A stretch of 64,000 nt of DNA from contig NC_016051.1 in NCBI RefSeq assembly GCF_000151205.2, forward strand, positions 620,001 through 684,000, read 5' to 3'. This DNA is from Thermococcus sp. AM4. GTDB taxonomy: Archaea; Methanobacteriota_B; Thermococci; Thermococcales; Thermococcaceae. This document shows, piece after piece, positions 15,864 to 23,665 of this stretch. Numbering within the stretch: the first letter of the stretch is position 1; each line of letters opens with the position of its first letter. A program made the translations under genes and the position numbers. A model generated the notes under the pieces. It was not told the DNA's origin and did not search any database. It was given only the letters and a program-made list of their open reading frames with translations.

Positions 15864-17363
15864 TTATGCCTTTCGCCTCCACAGGAACGCCGTGAGAAGG
15901 GGCAGTGCAATCAAAAGCCCGGGCCCGCAGAGCTTCCAGCCGCCCTTTGAGGAGGTAGTGGTTGTTGTGGTTGTGGTAGCGGCGGTCGTGGTTGTTGTCG
16001 TTGTAGTTGTGGTGCTTGTAGTTGCTGTAGTGGTCGTGGAGCCCGAGCCCCCGGATGAAGTGGTCGTTGTGGTCGGGTTTTCAGAGGGACAGAGGGCCTT
16101 AAGGCCGTCCCTGATCGTCTTGACCCGGGGAGTAACTTCCTGAACTGAGACGCTCGCGGGGACGGGCTTTCCTCCGGAGCGGACCCACGTTTTGGGATTG
16201 ACGCCCTCGACCGGAAAGTCGAGCCTCTGAACCGTGACGCGGCAGTTAGTAAAGCTCCCGTTTTGTGAGAAAATCCCCAGGAAGAAACTCGACTTCGCTA
16301 AGCTCCCCGTACCGAGGCTCGTTCCGTTCAGTCCGCCCGCGAAGACTATCTCACCAGAAGGGAGGGGCTTGAGGGCCCTTATCCAGTCAATACCCCTGCT
16401 CCCGAGGAGAACGGACTCCCCAACGGTTCCGTGTTCGTCCATGAAGAGAAGCCACGCCTGTGGGGTCGGGGCGGAGTATGTTATGCCGCTGAGGACCAGC
16501 TTTCCATCGGGAAGGAGCGAAACCGCGTTTGCCCAGTCCTCGCGCGGACCCCCGATGAGCCGGGCCCAGAGGAGCCTTCCGTCGGGGTTCGTCCTGATCA
16601 CGAGCAGGTTGACGTTGGTCCTGTTGTTGGAGATGGTACTGTAACCTACGAGCGTTACTCCTTTAGCATCGACTTCCAGGTCGTAAAGCCTGTCCATACC
16701 TCTGAAGCCGTAAGTCCTCTCCCAGAGCAGCTTTCCGTCTGCATCTACCTTCGCCAGCCAGAAGTCAGGTGAGCCGGTGGCGTTGGACTGGGCGATTCCC
16801 GCTATGTAAATCCCCTGGCCCGGAAAAACCCTCATCGTGACGGGGACGACCCTGAGGCTGGTGTTGATGATGTAAGCACTCTCCACGAGCCCCTCTGAAT
16901 TCAGCCTGAGCAGGAGGGGCTTCTCGCTGGCGGAGGAGAGGGCGAGAATTCCACCTCCGTAGGGAACGGCGGAGTAGATCATCTCGGTGTTGTATACCCT
17001 GCTCCACTTCACGTTCCCTTCCTTATCAACCAGAAAGATCCAGCCCCCCCGGAAGGAGGCGCTTCCGCCGGCGATGAGTATTGAGCCGTCCGGGAGCACT
17101 TTAACGCTCGAGACGAGATCCCTGCCGGTCCCGCCGTAGGCCTTCTCCCAGAGAACCTTTCCGTCTTCCCTGAATGAGACGAGTACAACGTCGAAGTCGC
17201 CGATGCCGGTTCCGTTGGAGATCCCTGCGGCGACTATGGCGTTTCCACCAGCGTCCACCGCGATAAAAGAGCCGAGTCCAGGGGTGGTTCCCTCCATCAT
17301 GACGGCCCCTCTGGCAAAGCCAGCCGTTAGCAGAAGGATGAGCACGAGTAACCTGACCTTCAA
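15864..17363 (-). CDS. Secreted beta-propeller protein with CGP-CTERM anchor
   Basis: About 499 residues. It has a signal peptide (KVRLLVLILLLTAGFARG), then at least six repeats of a blade-like unit typified by DGKVLWEKAYGGTGRDL and DGRLLWARLIGGPREDW, suggesting a beta-propeller. A Thr/Ser/Gly-rich stalk of about 45 residues follows, ending in the CGP-CTERM tail (LCGPGLLIALPLL plus basic end), a Thermococcales surface-sorting signal. The start is a TTG at 17363 with GGTGAAGGGA just before it; the longer frame upstream would bury the signal peptide. A TATA-like TTATTATC lies near 17393. Probably a glycosylated cell-surface protein with unknown ligand. Confidence 0.82.
   Translation of the reverse strand: MKVRLLVLILLLTAGFARGAVMMEGTTPGLGSFIAVDAGGNAIVAAGISNGTGIGDFDVVLVSFREDGKVLWEKAYGGTGRDLVSSVKVLPDGSILIAGGSASFRGGWIFLVDKEGNVKWSRVYNTEMIYSAVPYGGGILALSSASEKPLLLRLNSEGLVESAYIINTSLRVVPVTMRVFPGQGIYIAGIAQSNATGSPDFWLAKVDADGKLLWERTYGFRGMDRLYDLEVDAKGVTLVGYSTISNNRTNVNLLVIRTNPDGRLLWARLIGGPREDWANAVSLLPDGKLVLSGITYSAPTPQAWLLFMDEHGTVGESVLLGSRGIDWIRALKPLPSGEIVFAGGLNGTSLGTGSLAKSSFFLGIFSQNGSFTNCRVTVQRLDFPVEGVNPKTWVRSGGKPVPASVSVQEVTPRVKTIRDGLKALCPSENPTTTTTSSGGSGSTTTTATTSTTTTTTTTTTAATTTTTTTTSSKGGWKLCGPGLLIALPLLTAFLWRRKA
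15950..16063 (-). repeat. Thr-codon (ACN) low-complexity tract
   Basis: Imperfect ACC/ACG/ACA/ACT codon repeats encode the Thr/Ser stalk of the preceding protein, interrupted by Ala, Gly and Ser codons. Synonymous codons vary, so the tract is kept for the protein rather than as a simple DNA repeat; it may still vary in length between strains. Confidence 0.85.
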
Positions 17364-17410
17364 TCCCTTCACCCGGAGTGGAATCGAGGGGGATAATAAA
17401 AAGTTGCCGC

Positions 17411-17797
17411 TCACTCGAACTCGTCCGAAACCTCAAGGCCGTTGCCGTTCTCCTCTTCCAGCTCCCTTATTTCAAAAACCTTGAGTGGAACCCTCTTGAG
17501 GGCCTTCCCCACCACGGCCTTCGCTATCCTCTCGGCGTGCTCTATACTCTGGGCGTTGAAGACCTTGAGCGTGAGGTATATTCCAACCAGCCCGACGGAA
17601 CCTATCACGAAGGCGCTCTCGAAATGGGCGCCGCAGACGGGACACTGGGAGTAGCCGATCTCGACCCTCACGAAGTCGAGGTTCTCCTTGTTGAGGGCCT
17701 TCGCAACCTTGCTCACCGCGACGTTTATCGCGTCCTCGCTCGTTTCCACGTCCTTGACGATTATCGGGGCCTCGAGCACAACGACGTAGTCCCCCAT
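17411..17797 (-). CDS. UPF0212 / DUF555 family protein
   Basis: A 128-residue archaeal protein, matching the UPF0212 family from the start MGDYVVVLEAPIIV, through the single CPVC knuckle in SQCPVCGAHFE (about 50-60), to the conserved FNAQSIEHAERIAKAV (about 80-95). Function unknown; one CxxC could bind metal as a dimer. It is followed closely by the surface-protein gene and preceded by the DUF357 gene 9 bp away, which probably heads the operon. Confidence 0.88.
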   Translation of the reverse strand: MGDYVVVLEAPIIVKDVETSEDAINVAVSKVAKALNKENLDFVRVEIGYSQCPVCGAHFESAFVIGSVGLVGIYLTLKVFNAQSIEHAERIAKAVVGKALKRVPLKVFEIRELEEENGNGLEVSDEFE

Positions 17798-17806
17798 GGT
17801 CTCACC

Positions 17807-18094
17807 TCACCCGAAGGCAAAGAGCCTGTCGTCTTCACCCCTGAAGACGCCGAGCCTCACACCGGCGTCGATAAAACCGTGGGCGTAGTTCAGCGCCGCG
17901 AAGGCGGTCACGTAATCACCCCTCTCGTAGTAGTATTTGGCGTCCTCAAAATAGCTCCTCGCCATCGTCAAAAAATCCTCGGCAACTCTGTGGAGGAGGC
18001 TTTTCTCGTGAACTGCAACTTCGAGGGCCTTGAGCGCCTCCTCGGTTATTCTAAAATACCTCTCGAGCTTCTCCTCGGTGATCTCTCGCCCCAC
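17807..18094 (-). CDS. DUF357 family helical protein
   Basis: A 95-residue all-helical protein of archaeal family DUF357 with conserved [20 protein letters not shown] (about 48-67) followed by [10 protein letters not shown]. Function unknown. A TATA-like element (GGTTTATAAAACC, near 18124-18136) lies 30-40 nt upstream and is arranged back-to-back with the promoter of the HAD gene. First gene of a unit with the UPF0212 gene. Confidence 0.85.
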   Translation of the reverse strand: MGREITEEKLERYFRITEEALKALEVAVHEKSLLHRVAEDFLTMARSYFEDAKYYYERGDYVTAFAALNYAHGFIDAGVRLGVFRGEDDRLFAFG

Positions 18095-18123
18095 CGGTCT
18101 CGCCTCGCTGAGGGTTGGGCCGC

Positions 18124-18160
18124 GGTTTTATAAACCTTGCCCACCATCACCGTTAAATAT
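18124..18160. promoter_or_regulatory. Divergent TATA pair for DUF357 and HAD genes
   Basis: Leftward TATA TTTATAAAA at 18126-18135 and rightward TATA TTAAATAT at 18153-18160 lie 20 bp apart. Each is 30-40 nt from the ATG of its gene (18094 and 18191). No clear operator repeat is visible between them. Confidence 0.65.
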
Positions 18161-18190
18161 CCGAACCCCGTAACTCCAAGGGGTGAGGCC

Positions 18191-18919
18191 ATGATAAAGG
18201 TCGTCTTCTTCGACCTTGACGACACGCTCATCGACACGAGCAAGCTGGCGGAGATCGCGAGGCGAAACGCGATAGAGAACATGATAAGGGCCGGCATGCC
18301 CGTCGATTTTGGAATAGCCTACCACGAGCTCCTCGAGCTCATAAACGAGTACGGGAGCAACTTCAGCAGACACTTCGACTACCTCCTGAGGCGCCTCGAC
18401 CTCCCCCACAACCCCCGCTGGATCGCCGCAGGGGTTATAGCCTACCACAACACGAAGATCTCCCATCTCAAAACAGTTCGGGGGGTTAAGAGAACCCTCC
18501 TCCGCCTCAAGGAGATGGGTCTCAGGCTTGGGGTGATCACGGACGGAAACCCCATCAAACAGTGGGAGAAGATCCTCAGGACGGAGATAGAGGACTACTT
18601 CGATGCCGTTCTCATCTCAGACTTCGTGGGCGTCAAGAAGCCCCACAGGAAGATCTTTGAGAAGGCTCTCCGGAAGTTCGAGGTCCAGCCGGCCGAAGCC
18701 CTAATGGTCGGGGACAGGCTTTACTCCGACATATACGGGGCCAAGAGGGTTGGGATGCACACGGTCTGGTTCAAATACGGGAAGTACGCCAACAGGGAGC
18801 TCGAATACCTCGAATACGCCGACTTCGTTATCAGGTCTCTTGAAGAAGTGCCGAAGATCGTGAGGGGACTCGACGATGAGGAGAAAGAGCGTGCAGATTC
18901 GGAAGTTCATGCTGATTGA
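18191..18919 (+). CDS. HAD-superfamily hydrolase (TIGR02253-like)
   Basis: A 242-residue subfamily IA HAD phosphatase. Motif I is [10 protein letters not shown] (about 6-15), motif II ITDGNP (about 116), motif III lysine in [11 protein letters not shown] (about 145-155) and motif [15 protein letters not shown] (about 172-184). These give a Mg2+-dependent phosphomonoesterase; the physiological substrate is not evident, though archaeal relatives are sometimes annotated as glyceraldehyde-3-phosphate phosphatase. ATG 18191 follows GGGGTGAGGCC. The 3' end overlaps the ASCH gene by 44 bp. Confidence 0.87.
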   Translation: MIKVVFFDLDDTLIDTSKLAEIARRNAIENMIRAGMPVDFGIAYHELLELINEYGSNFSRHFDYLLRRLDLPHNPRWIAAGVIAYHNTKISHLKTVRGVKRTLLRLKEMGLRLGVITDGNPIKQWEKILRTEIEDYFDAVLISDFVGVKKPHRKIFEKALRKFEVQPAEALMVGDRLYSDIYGAKRVGMHTVWFKYGKYANRELEYLEYADFVIRSLEEVPKIVRGLDDEEKERADSEVHAD

Positions 18920-19457
18920 CTCCGCCTACAAGTCGAGGATCCTGCGGGGAGACAAGGTTACAACCATACGCTACGGCAGCTACGAGGCGAAGCCGGGGAG
19001 CGAGGTCTACCTCGTGGTAACGCCGAGCGACACTGCCATAGCGAAGGTCAGAATCACGAAGGTCGAGCGGAAGAAGGTTAGGGAGCTCACCAACGAAGAT
19101 GCAAAGCTCGACGGCTTCTCTGACGTTAGAGAGCTCCTCCGCGAGCTGAACAAAATATATGGAGACCTCTACGGGGACGACGAGGTCACGGTGATAGGCT
19201 TCGAGGTCGTCAAGACCTTCAAGGACGGAATCCCGCTGAAATGGCTCAAGGGTCTCAACTACCGCGAGCCGGAGGAGATAGCGCGCCTTTACCTCGAAAA
19301 CCAGGAAAAGTTAAACTTCAACCGCGAAACGGACTTCATAATGCGCAGGATTTACAACGAAGGTCTCGGAAAGGCCGTCAGAACCTTCGGGCCGAAGAGG
19401 GTCCAGCAGGCGCTCCTCAAGGTTTACCACGGGCTTTACAACGAGGGGCTGATTTAG
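18876..19457 (+). CDS. ASCH-domain protein
   Basis: A 193-residue protein whose residues 8-110 fit an ASCH domain: [20 protein letters not shown], then a GSEVYLV strand, [10 protein letters not shown] and [13 protein letters not shown] is a PUA-like fold thought to bind RNA; some members act on modified nucleosides. A C-terminal helical region of about 80 residues is extra. The 5' end overlaps the HAD gene by 44 bp; an ATG at 18909 or a nearby GTG are alternative starts that would shorten the overlap. Confidence 0.78.
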   Translation: MRRKSVQIRKFMLIDSAYKSRILRGDKVTTIRYGSYEAKPGSEVYLVVTPSDTAIAKVRITKVERKKVRELTNEDAKLDGFSDVRELLRELNKIYGDLYGDDEVTVIGFEVVKTFKDGIPLKWLKGLNYREPEEIARLYLENQEKLNFNRETDFIMRRIYNEGLGKAVRTFGPKRVQQALLKVYHGLYNEGLI

Positions 19458-19491
19458 AAAAGCTTTTGAGGAACTCTCACTTTCTCCAAAC

Positions 19492-20070
19492 ATGCCCGAT
19501 GAACCCCTCAAGGACTGGAAGTTCCTGCTTAACACGGCACTACTGGCTCTCGTTCTTACCCTCCAGCTTGTGGGAGCGTTCAAAGGAATAAACGAGACCG
19601 TTAATTCGGTCATTCCCCTCATCGAGGCCCCCTGGACGAGGTTCCTAACGGCACTCGGGAGCGATTACTTCTTCCTTCCCCTCTTAGCTCTCCTTGTTTT
19701 CTTTGACTGGAGGAAAAACGGGCCTTCGCGGAAAACTCTGGCCTTTCTGATCGCCGCTTTCATGGGGCTTGGAATCGTTGCGGCGATGAAGGTAATCCTC
19801 GCCGAACCCAGGCCAAGACCCCTACCCGGCTCAGATTTCCTCAGTTCTGGAGCGTTTCCCTCGGGCCACACCTTCAGGGCGGCAATAATAGCGACCTATG
19901 TTTCAGACCGCTGGGGGAAGCTGGCCCCGCTTGCATGGGCTTATGCGATTGGAATAGGTCTCACAAGGCTTCTCCTGCACTATCACTGGCTCAGCGACGT
20001 ACTCTTCAGCCTTCTCCTTGCCCCCTGGCTTTACAGCGTTGCCAAAGCCGCTGTTGGGGTGAGAGGATGA
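19492..20070 (+). CDS. PAP2-family membrane phosphatase
   Basis: A 192-residue membrane protein with about five or six TM segments. It has the three phosphatidic acid phosphatase motifs: KVILAEPRPRP (about 100-110), PSGHT (about 124-128; catalytic His) and TRLLLHYHWLSDV (about 160-172). Likely dephosphorylates a lipid or polyprenyl pyrophosphate on the outer membrane face. The stop overlaps the start of the next gene (ATGA-type overlap, 20067-20070), so they are coupled. Confidence 0.88.
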   Translation: MPDEPLKDWKFLLNTALLALVLTLQLVGAFKGINETVNSVIPLIEAPWTRFLTALGSDYFFLPLLALLVFFDWRKNGPSRKTLAFLIAAFMGLGIVAAMKVILAEPRPRPLPGSDFLSSGAFPSGHTFRAAIIATYVSDRWGKLAPLAWAYAIGIGLTRLLLHYHWLSDVLFSLLLAPWLYSVAKAAVGVRG

Positions 20071-20528
20071 ACCCCCTGATTGAGGTTTTCGTTCTCTCGC
20101 TGGTTCCCACGTTCGAGGGTCGCTACGCGATAGTCTACGGCATAGGACGGGGTTATCCCCTCTGGGAGACCCTATTGAGTGCCTCCCTCGGCGTTCTGCT
20201 CCTCTCACTCCTCCTGCCGGCGGTGTTGCCTTACATAGACCGGATAATGCTCTGGCTCGAAAAAACTCCCCTCAGAAAGGTAGCACACCTCTACCTCTAC
20301 TACGTCGAGCGCGTGAGGAAAAAGGCGCACCCCTACGTGGAAAAGTGGGGCTTCATCGGCCTCACAATCTTCGTTGCCATCCCACTGCCCGGGACGGGGA
20401 TATGGACAGGGGCTTTGGCCGCTTACCTCCTCGGAATCGAGAAAAAGCAGACGGTTCCGGCCTTAATCCTCGGCGGGCTTCTCAGCATGGCGATAACGGT
20501 CCTGCCGGCGCTGGGGCTGTTGGGATAG
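20067..20528 (+). CDS. Small membrane protein, COG2426 (putative small multidrug export)
   Basis: A 153-residue protein with four or so TM segments and the family motifs LVPTFEGRYAIVYG (about 13-26) and PLPGTGIWTGALAAYLLG (about 108-125). It belongs to PF06695; the transport role is only an annotation guess. It is translationally coupled to the PAP2 gene, which suggests envelope-lipid handling. The 3' 66 bp overlap the end of the convergent ATPase gene. Confidence 0.82.
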   Translation: MNPLIEVFVLSLVPTFEGRYAIVYGIGRGYPLWETLLSASLGVLLLSLLLPAVLPYIDRIMLWLEKTPLRKVAHLYLYYVERVRKKAHPYVEKWGFIGLTIFVAIPLPGTGIWTGALAAYLLGIEKKQTVPALILGGLLSMAITVLPALGLLG

Positions 20529-21917
20529 CAACCCCTGGAAATCTCTCAGGTCCCATATAAACCAGCCTTCTTTCCTCAGCTCCCCTTTTCCTTCAACTCT
20601 CTTGGCAACCAGCCCGTAGCTCTTCTTCCAGCCATCAAGCCCCACAAGCTCGGCCTTTCTCTTTAAATCTTTCAAAATCCCCCGAGCTTCCCTTTCACTC
20701 AAATCCTTCCACTTCACCTCAACGAAGAGCCCCTTCTTCTCCCGCTCGTTCAGCGCTATGAGGTCAATTTCCTCACTCTTACGCCACCACCTGCCGATTT
20801 TTGTAAAGCGGAAGCCCGTCAGCTTAAGAAACACCTCCGGATCCCTTACCAGCCTTTCGAAGACCGAGCCGAGGTAGAGGTTAAAGTCCCCCGCCGAGCG
20901 TTTCCAGACCTCCTCCGCAAGGCCCGCTTCAAGGTAACTCTTGTTCGGCAGAACGTAGCGGAACCAGAAGGCGAAGTAGCTGTCGGCTATCGAGTAGAGG
21001 CCCCTCTTGCTTGCCTCTTTCACGGTCGCCGTAACCGGCACTTCGCGCTCAACCACACCGAGCCTCTGGAGAACGGCTAAATACTTGGACACGAGACTCT
21101 TGTCGAGGCCAGTAGCGTTCACTATCTCCCCGAACCTGCTCCTTCCGCTCGCTACCGCCTGCAGTATCGCGAAGTAGTTCGCCGGTTCGCGTAGTTCTTC
21201 CCTGAGAAGGAACTCCGCCTCCTCGTAGAGGAAGGAACCCTTCGAGAGCACCCTCTCAACTACGTTCTCGTCAAAGTTTTTCTCCGGGCTGAACTGGAGC
21301 AGGTAAGCCGGGATACCTCCAGTAACGCCCCAGACCTTCACGAGGTCTTCAACGGTGTAGCCGGGCAGAAACTCCCCGATGTGGAAGAAGGGAATCTCGG
21401 TCAAACGCCACTGGCCCGTTCTCCTCCCGTAGAGCGGGCTCTTGTAGGCCAGAACCTCGCTTTCCATCGCCGAGACGCTTGAACCGCAGAGGACGAGCAT
21501 TATCTTCGTCTTCGAGAGCTTTAAATCCCAAGCCCTCTGGAGGAGCGAGAGGACCGGGCGGTGGTGCTCGGCCAGCAGTGGGAACTCGTCGATTATCAGG
21601 ATCACCCTTTTATCGCCTATCCTCTCGGCGAAGGCCATTAAGAGTTCATCGATTTCCTCAAAGGAAATCCTCTCAAAGAGCGTATCCCCTAAAAACTCGG
21701 CCAGAAGTCTCTGAAGCTCCCTCAGGTTATCATGGTATGGTTTCTCCGTTGCGAGAAAGTAGACGTGAGGCTTATCCCTTGCGAAGTGAAGGAGCAACTC
21801 GGTCTTGCCGATTCTTCGCCGGCCGTAGATTACAAGGAATTCGGCCCTATCGCTGTTGTAGGCCCTCTCAAGAAACTCCAGTTCGCGCCTTCTGTTTATG
21901 AACTTTTGTCTACTCAT
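20463..21917 (-). CDS. Archaeal ATPase with C-terminal DUF234 (PD-(D/E)xK-like) domain
   Basis: A 484-residue STAND-like archaeal ATPase. Walker A-like YGRRRIGKTELL is at about 35-46 and Walker B LIIDEFPLL near 120. A winged-helix segment follows (about 265-310). The C-terminal domain has EEIDLIA then FVEVKWK (about 385-410), the acidic-Lys pattern of a restriction-endonuclease-like fold. The last 20 residues run antisense into the COG2426 gene and look like read-through past a natural end. ATG 21917 is about 30 nt after a TATA box (GTTTAAATAG). Function unknown; family members are common in archaeal accessory loci. Paralog at 21964-23308. Confidence 0.82.
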   Translation of the reverse strand: MSRQKFINRRRELEFLERAYNSDRAEFLVIYGRRRIGKTELLLHFARDKPHVYFLATEKPYHDNLRELQRLLAEFLGDTLFERISFEEIDELLMAFAERIGDKRVILIIDEFPLLAEHHRPVLSLLQRAWDLKLSKTKIMLVLCGSSVSAMESEVLAYKSPLYGRRTGQWRLTEIPFFHIGEFLPGYTVEDLVKVWGVTGGIPAYLLQFSPEKNFDENVVERVLSKGSFLYEEAEFLLREELREPANYFAILQAVASGRSRFGEIVNATGLDKSLVSKYLAVLQRLGVVEREVPVTATVKEASKRGLYSIADSYFAFWFRYVLPNKSYLEAGLAEEVWKRSAGDFNLYLGSVFERLVRDPEVFLKLTGFRFTKIGRWWRKSEEIDLIALNEREKKGLFVEVKWKDLSEREARGILKDLKRKAELVGLDGWKKSYGLVAKRVEGKGELRKEGWFIWDLRDFQGLLSQQPQRRQDRYRHAEKPAED

Positions 21918-21963
21918 GAGTATAATACCCACGCTTCAACTATTTAAACGTTTCTACCAACCG

Positions 21964-23308
21964 TCAGAGCATGGCGTCGAAGTCCTCCAAGTCCCAAACG
22001 AACCAGCCCTCTTTTCTCAGCCCTTCCTTTCCCCTAACACTCTTCGCAACGAGACCGTAGCTTTTCTCCCACCCGTCAAGCCCAACGAGCTCAGCCTTCC
22101 GCTCCAAGTCCTTCAAAATTCCCCGCGCTTCCCTCTCGCTCAGGCTCTTCCACTTCACCTCGATAAAAAGCACCCGCTTTTCCCGCTCGTTCAGAGCAAC
22201 CAAATCAATCTCCTCACCCTTACGCCACCAGCGGCCAATTTTCGTAAACCTGAACGGCAGCTTTCCATCCCTGTTCAGCTCGATTAGAAACTGTCTGGCA
22301 ACTTTCTCAAACACCGGGCCGAGGTAATGGTCGTAGTCCCGCTTAATCTCCCCGACGTCAAAGACCCCCCTCCTCGATGGCCGAGAGGTTTGGATATATG
22401 AAGCGGAACCAGAAGGCGAGGAAGTTGTCGGCCACGTGGTAGCGGCCCCTCTTCGAGTTCGGTTTTTCGGTTACCGGAACCTCCCTGAGGACGAGGCCGG
22501 TCTCGATTAGGTTTCTCAGGTAGGGGGTTACATCTGAGTGTCTCATTCCGATGAAGTCCCTTATCTCCTTCGGCGTCGTTCTGCCGAGGGCTATCGCCTC
22601 AAGGATTCGCCTGTAGGTCCTCGTCTCCGTGAACTCGTACCTCAGCAGGAAATCCACCTCGTCGCGGAAGAAGCTTACCGGGTTTCTCAGCTCCCCCTCA
22701 AGCCACTCCCAGAAGGGCAGCCTGACCTGCGCTACGTAGAACGGAATCCCGTTGGTCATGCCATAGACCTCCAAGAGCTCCTCCCAGCTTGCGCGGGGAA
22801 AGAACTCCCTCAGATGGAAGAACCTCAGGGGGTTGAGCTTCATTGAGCCCGTCCTTCTTCCATAGAGGGGACTTTTGTAGCTGAGCACCTTCTCCGTCAT
22901 AATGCTCACAGAGGAGCCGAGGAGGATGAGCTTCGTTTTTGAGTTCAAAAGGTCGGTGTCAATTGCCCGCTGGAAGAGACTCAAAACAGATGGGTCTTCC
23001 TTAATCAGGTTGGGAAACTCGTCGATGATTATTATCCGGCCCTTGAGGGCGTGGAGCAAACTCTCCCAGTTCTCCCCGGCGTATTTCACCTCCGGAAAAA
23101 CTCTGCTCGCAGTCTCTCGAAAGTGCCTCAGGTTGTCCCCCTCAACGGCCAGGTAGTAAACGTGGGGAACGTCTTTAACGGCTTCGAGAACGAGACGAGT
23201 CTTTCCGACGCGCCTCCGGCCGTAGATAACGATTAGCTCAAAGTTCTCGCCCGAGAGCCGTTCTCTCAGTGCCCTAAGCTCCTCCTCCCTGTCCACGAAC
23301 CTGACCAT
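21964..23308 (-). pseudogene. Second archaeal ATPase/DUF234 gene, frameshifted
   Basis: Two adjacent frames are one gene split by a frameshift. The first (22358-23308) has Walker A YGRRRVGKTRLV, Walker B IIIIDEFPNL and the wHTH. The second (21964-22314) has the DUF234 nuclease-like domain EEIDLVA/FIEVKWK. Removing one G from the G6 run (C6 on the plus strand, 22365-22370) joins them into ...EEGVFDVGEIKRDY..., which aligns with the intact paralog (YLGPVFEKV versus YLGSVFERL). The second half could still be translated from a GTG at 22314. It may be a true mutation, phase-variable tract or sequencing error. Confidence 0.82.
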
Positions 23309-23343
23309 GTGATAATCACCGTTATGATAATCTCAATTATCAC
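23309..23343 (-). promoter_or_regulatory. Triple ATTATCA repeat at ATPase promoter
   Basis: Immediately upstream of the ATG at 23308 are three copies of TGATAAT/ATTATCA: 23310-23316, 23325-23331 and, inverted, 23336-23342. The outer copies form the inverted repeat GTGATAAT...ATTATCAC. Their A/T-richness means one may also serve as TATA element, but the regular arrangement directly at the start suggests an operator. Confidence 0.5.
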
Positions 23344-23421
23344 TTTAAGCCTTTCGCCCGGCCGCAAGCCTTTTATAACTGCGGGACGTATTGAGGTCAT
23401 CACGATGATGAAGTGGTAACA

Positions 23422-23610
23422 ATGTTAAGACACCAGATGAGCGTTGGTCTGCTCTGTGCGGCAGCGGGCCAGGCAGTAGGTACACTGGCAGAGTGGAGCC
23501 ATGTGAACCCCAACGCGGACAGGTACATCATGGTGGAAGGAAACCTGGCAGATGGGCTGAGTATAATTGCCAAGGCGGGAAGCCAGACGTGGACAATAAA
23601 GGTGGGGTGA
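23422..23610 (+). CDS. Small unknown protein in accessory region
   Basis: A 62-residue protein (65 from an in-frame GTG at 23413). An Ala/Gly-rich hydrophobic stretch (VGLLCAAAGQAVGTLA) is followed by a polar half with two Trp. I do not recognise it. A TATA-like TTTTATAAC (23370-23378) lies 45-50 nt upstream and GTGGT precedes the ATG. It could be a small membrane-associated or virion-type protein; evidence is only the promoter, ribosome site and neighbouring accessory ORF. Confidence 0.45.
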   Translation: MLRHQMSVGLLCAAAGQAVGTLAEWSHVNPNADRYIMVEGNLADGLSIIAKAGSQTWTIKVG

Positions 23611-23665
23611 TCCCCTTCTTTTTTATACTACTGAAGTGTAGTTAAGAGTAGGTGAGGTGGAAGAA

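Noticed and set aside
15950-16063. Microsatellite or CRISPR-like repeat
   Set aside because: It is a Thr-codon tract in frame with a surface protein; there are no spacers and synonymous codons vary.
20463-20522. Functional C-terminal extension of the first ATPase (SQQPQRRQDRYRHAEKPAED)
   Set aside because: It is antisense to a conserved membrane-protein gene, is low in structure, and the paralog ends before this point; most likely a lost stop codon.
23405-23419. Four-codon leader ATG ATG AAG TGG TAA before the small accessory ORF
   Set aside because: Too short to judge, and no attenuator-like structure follows; more likely chance.
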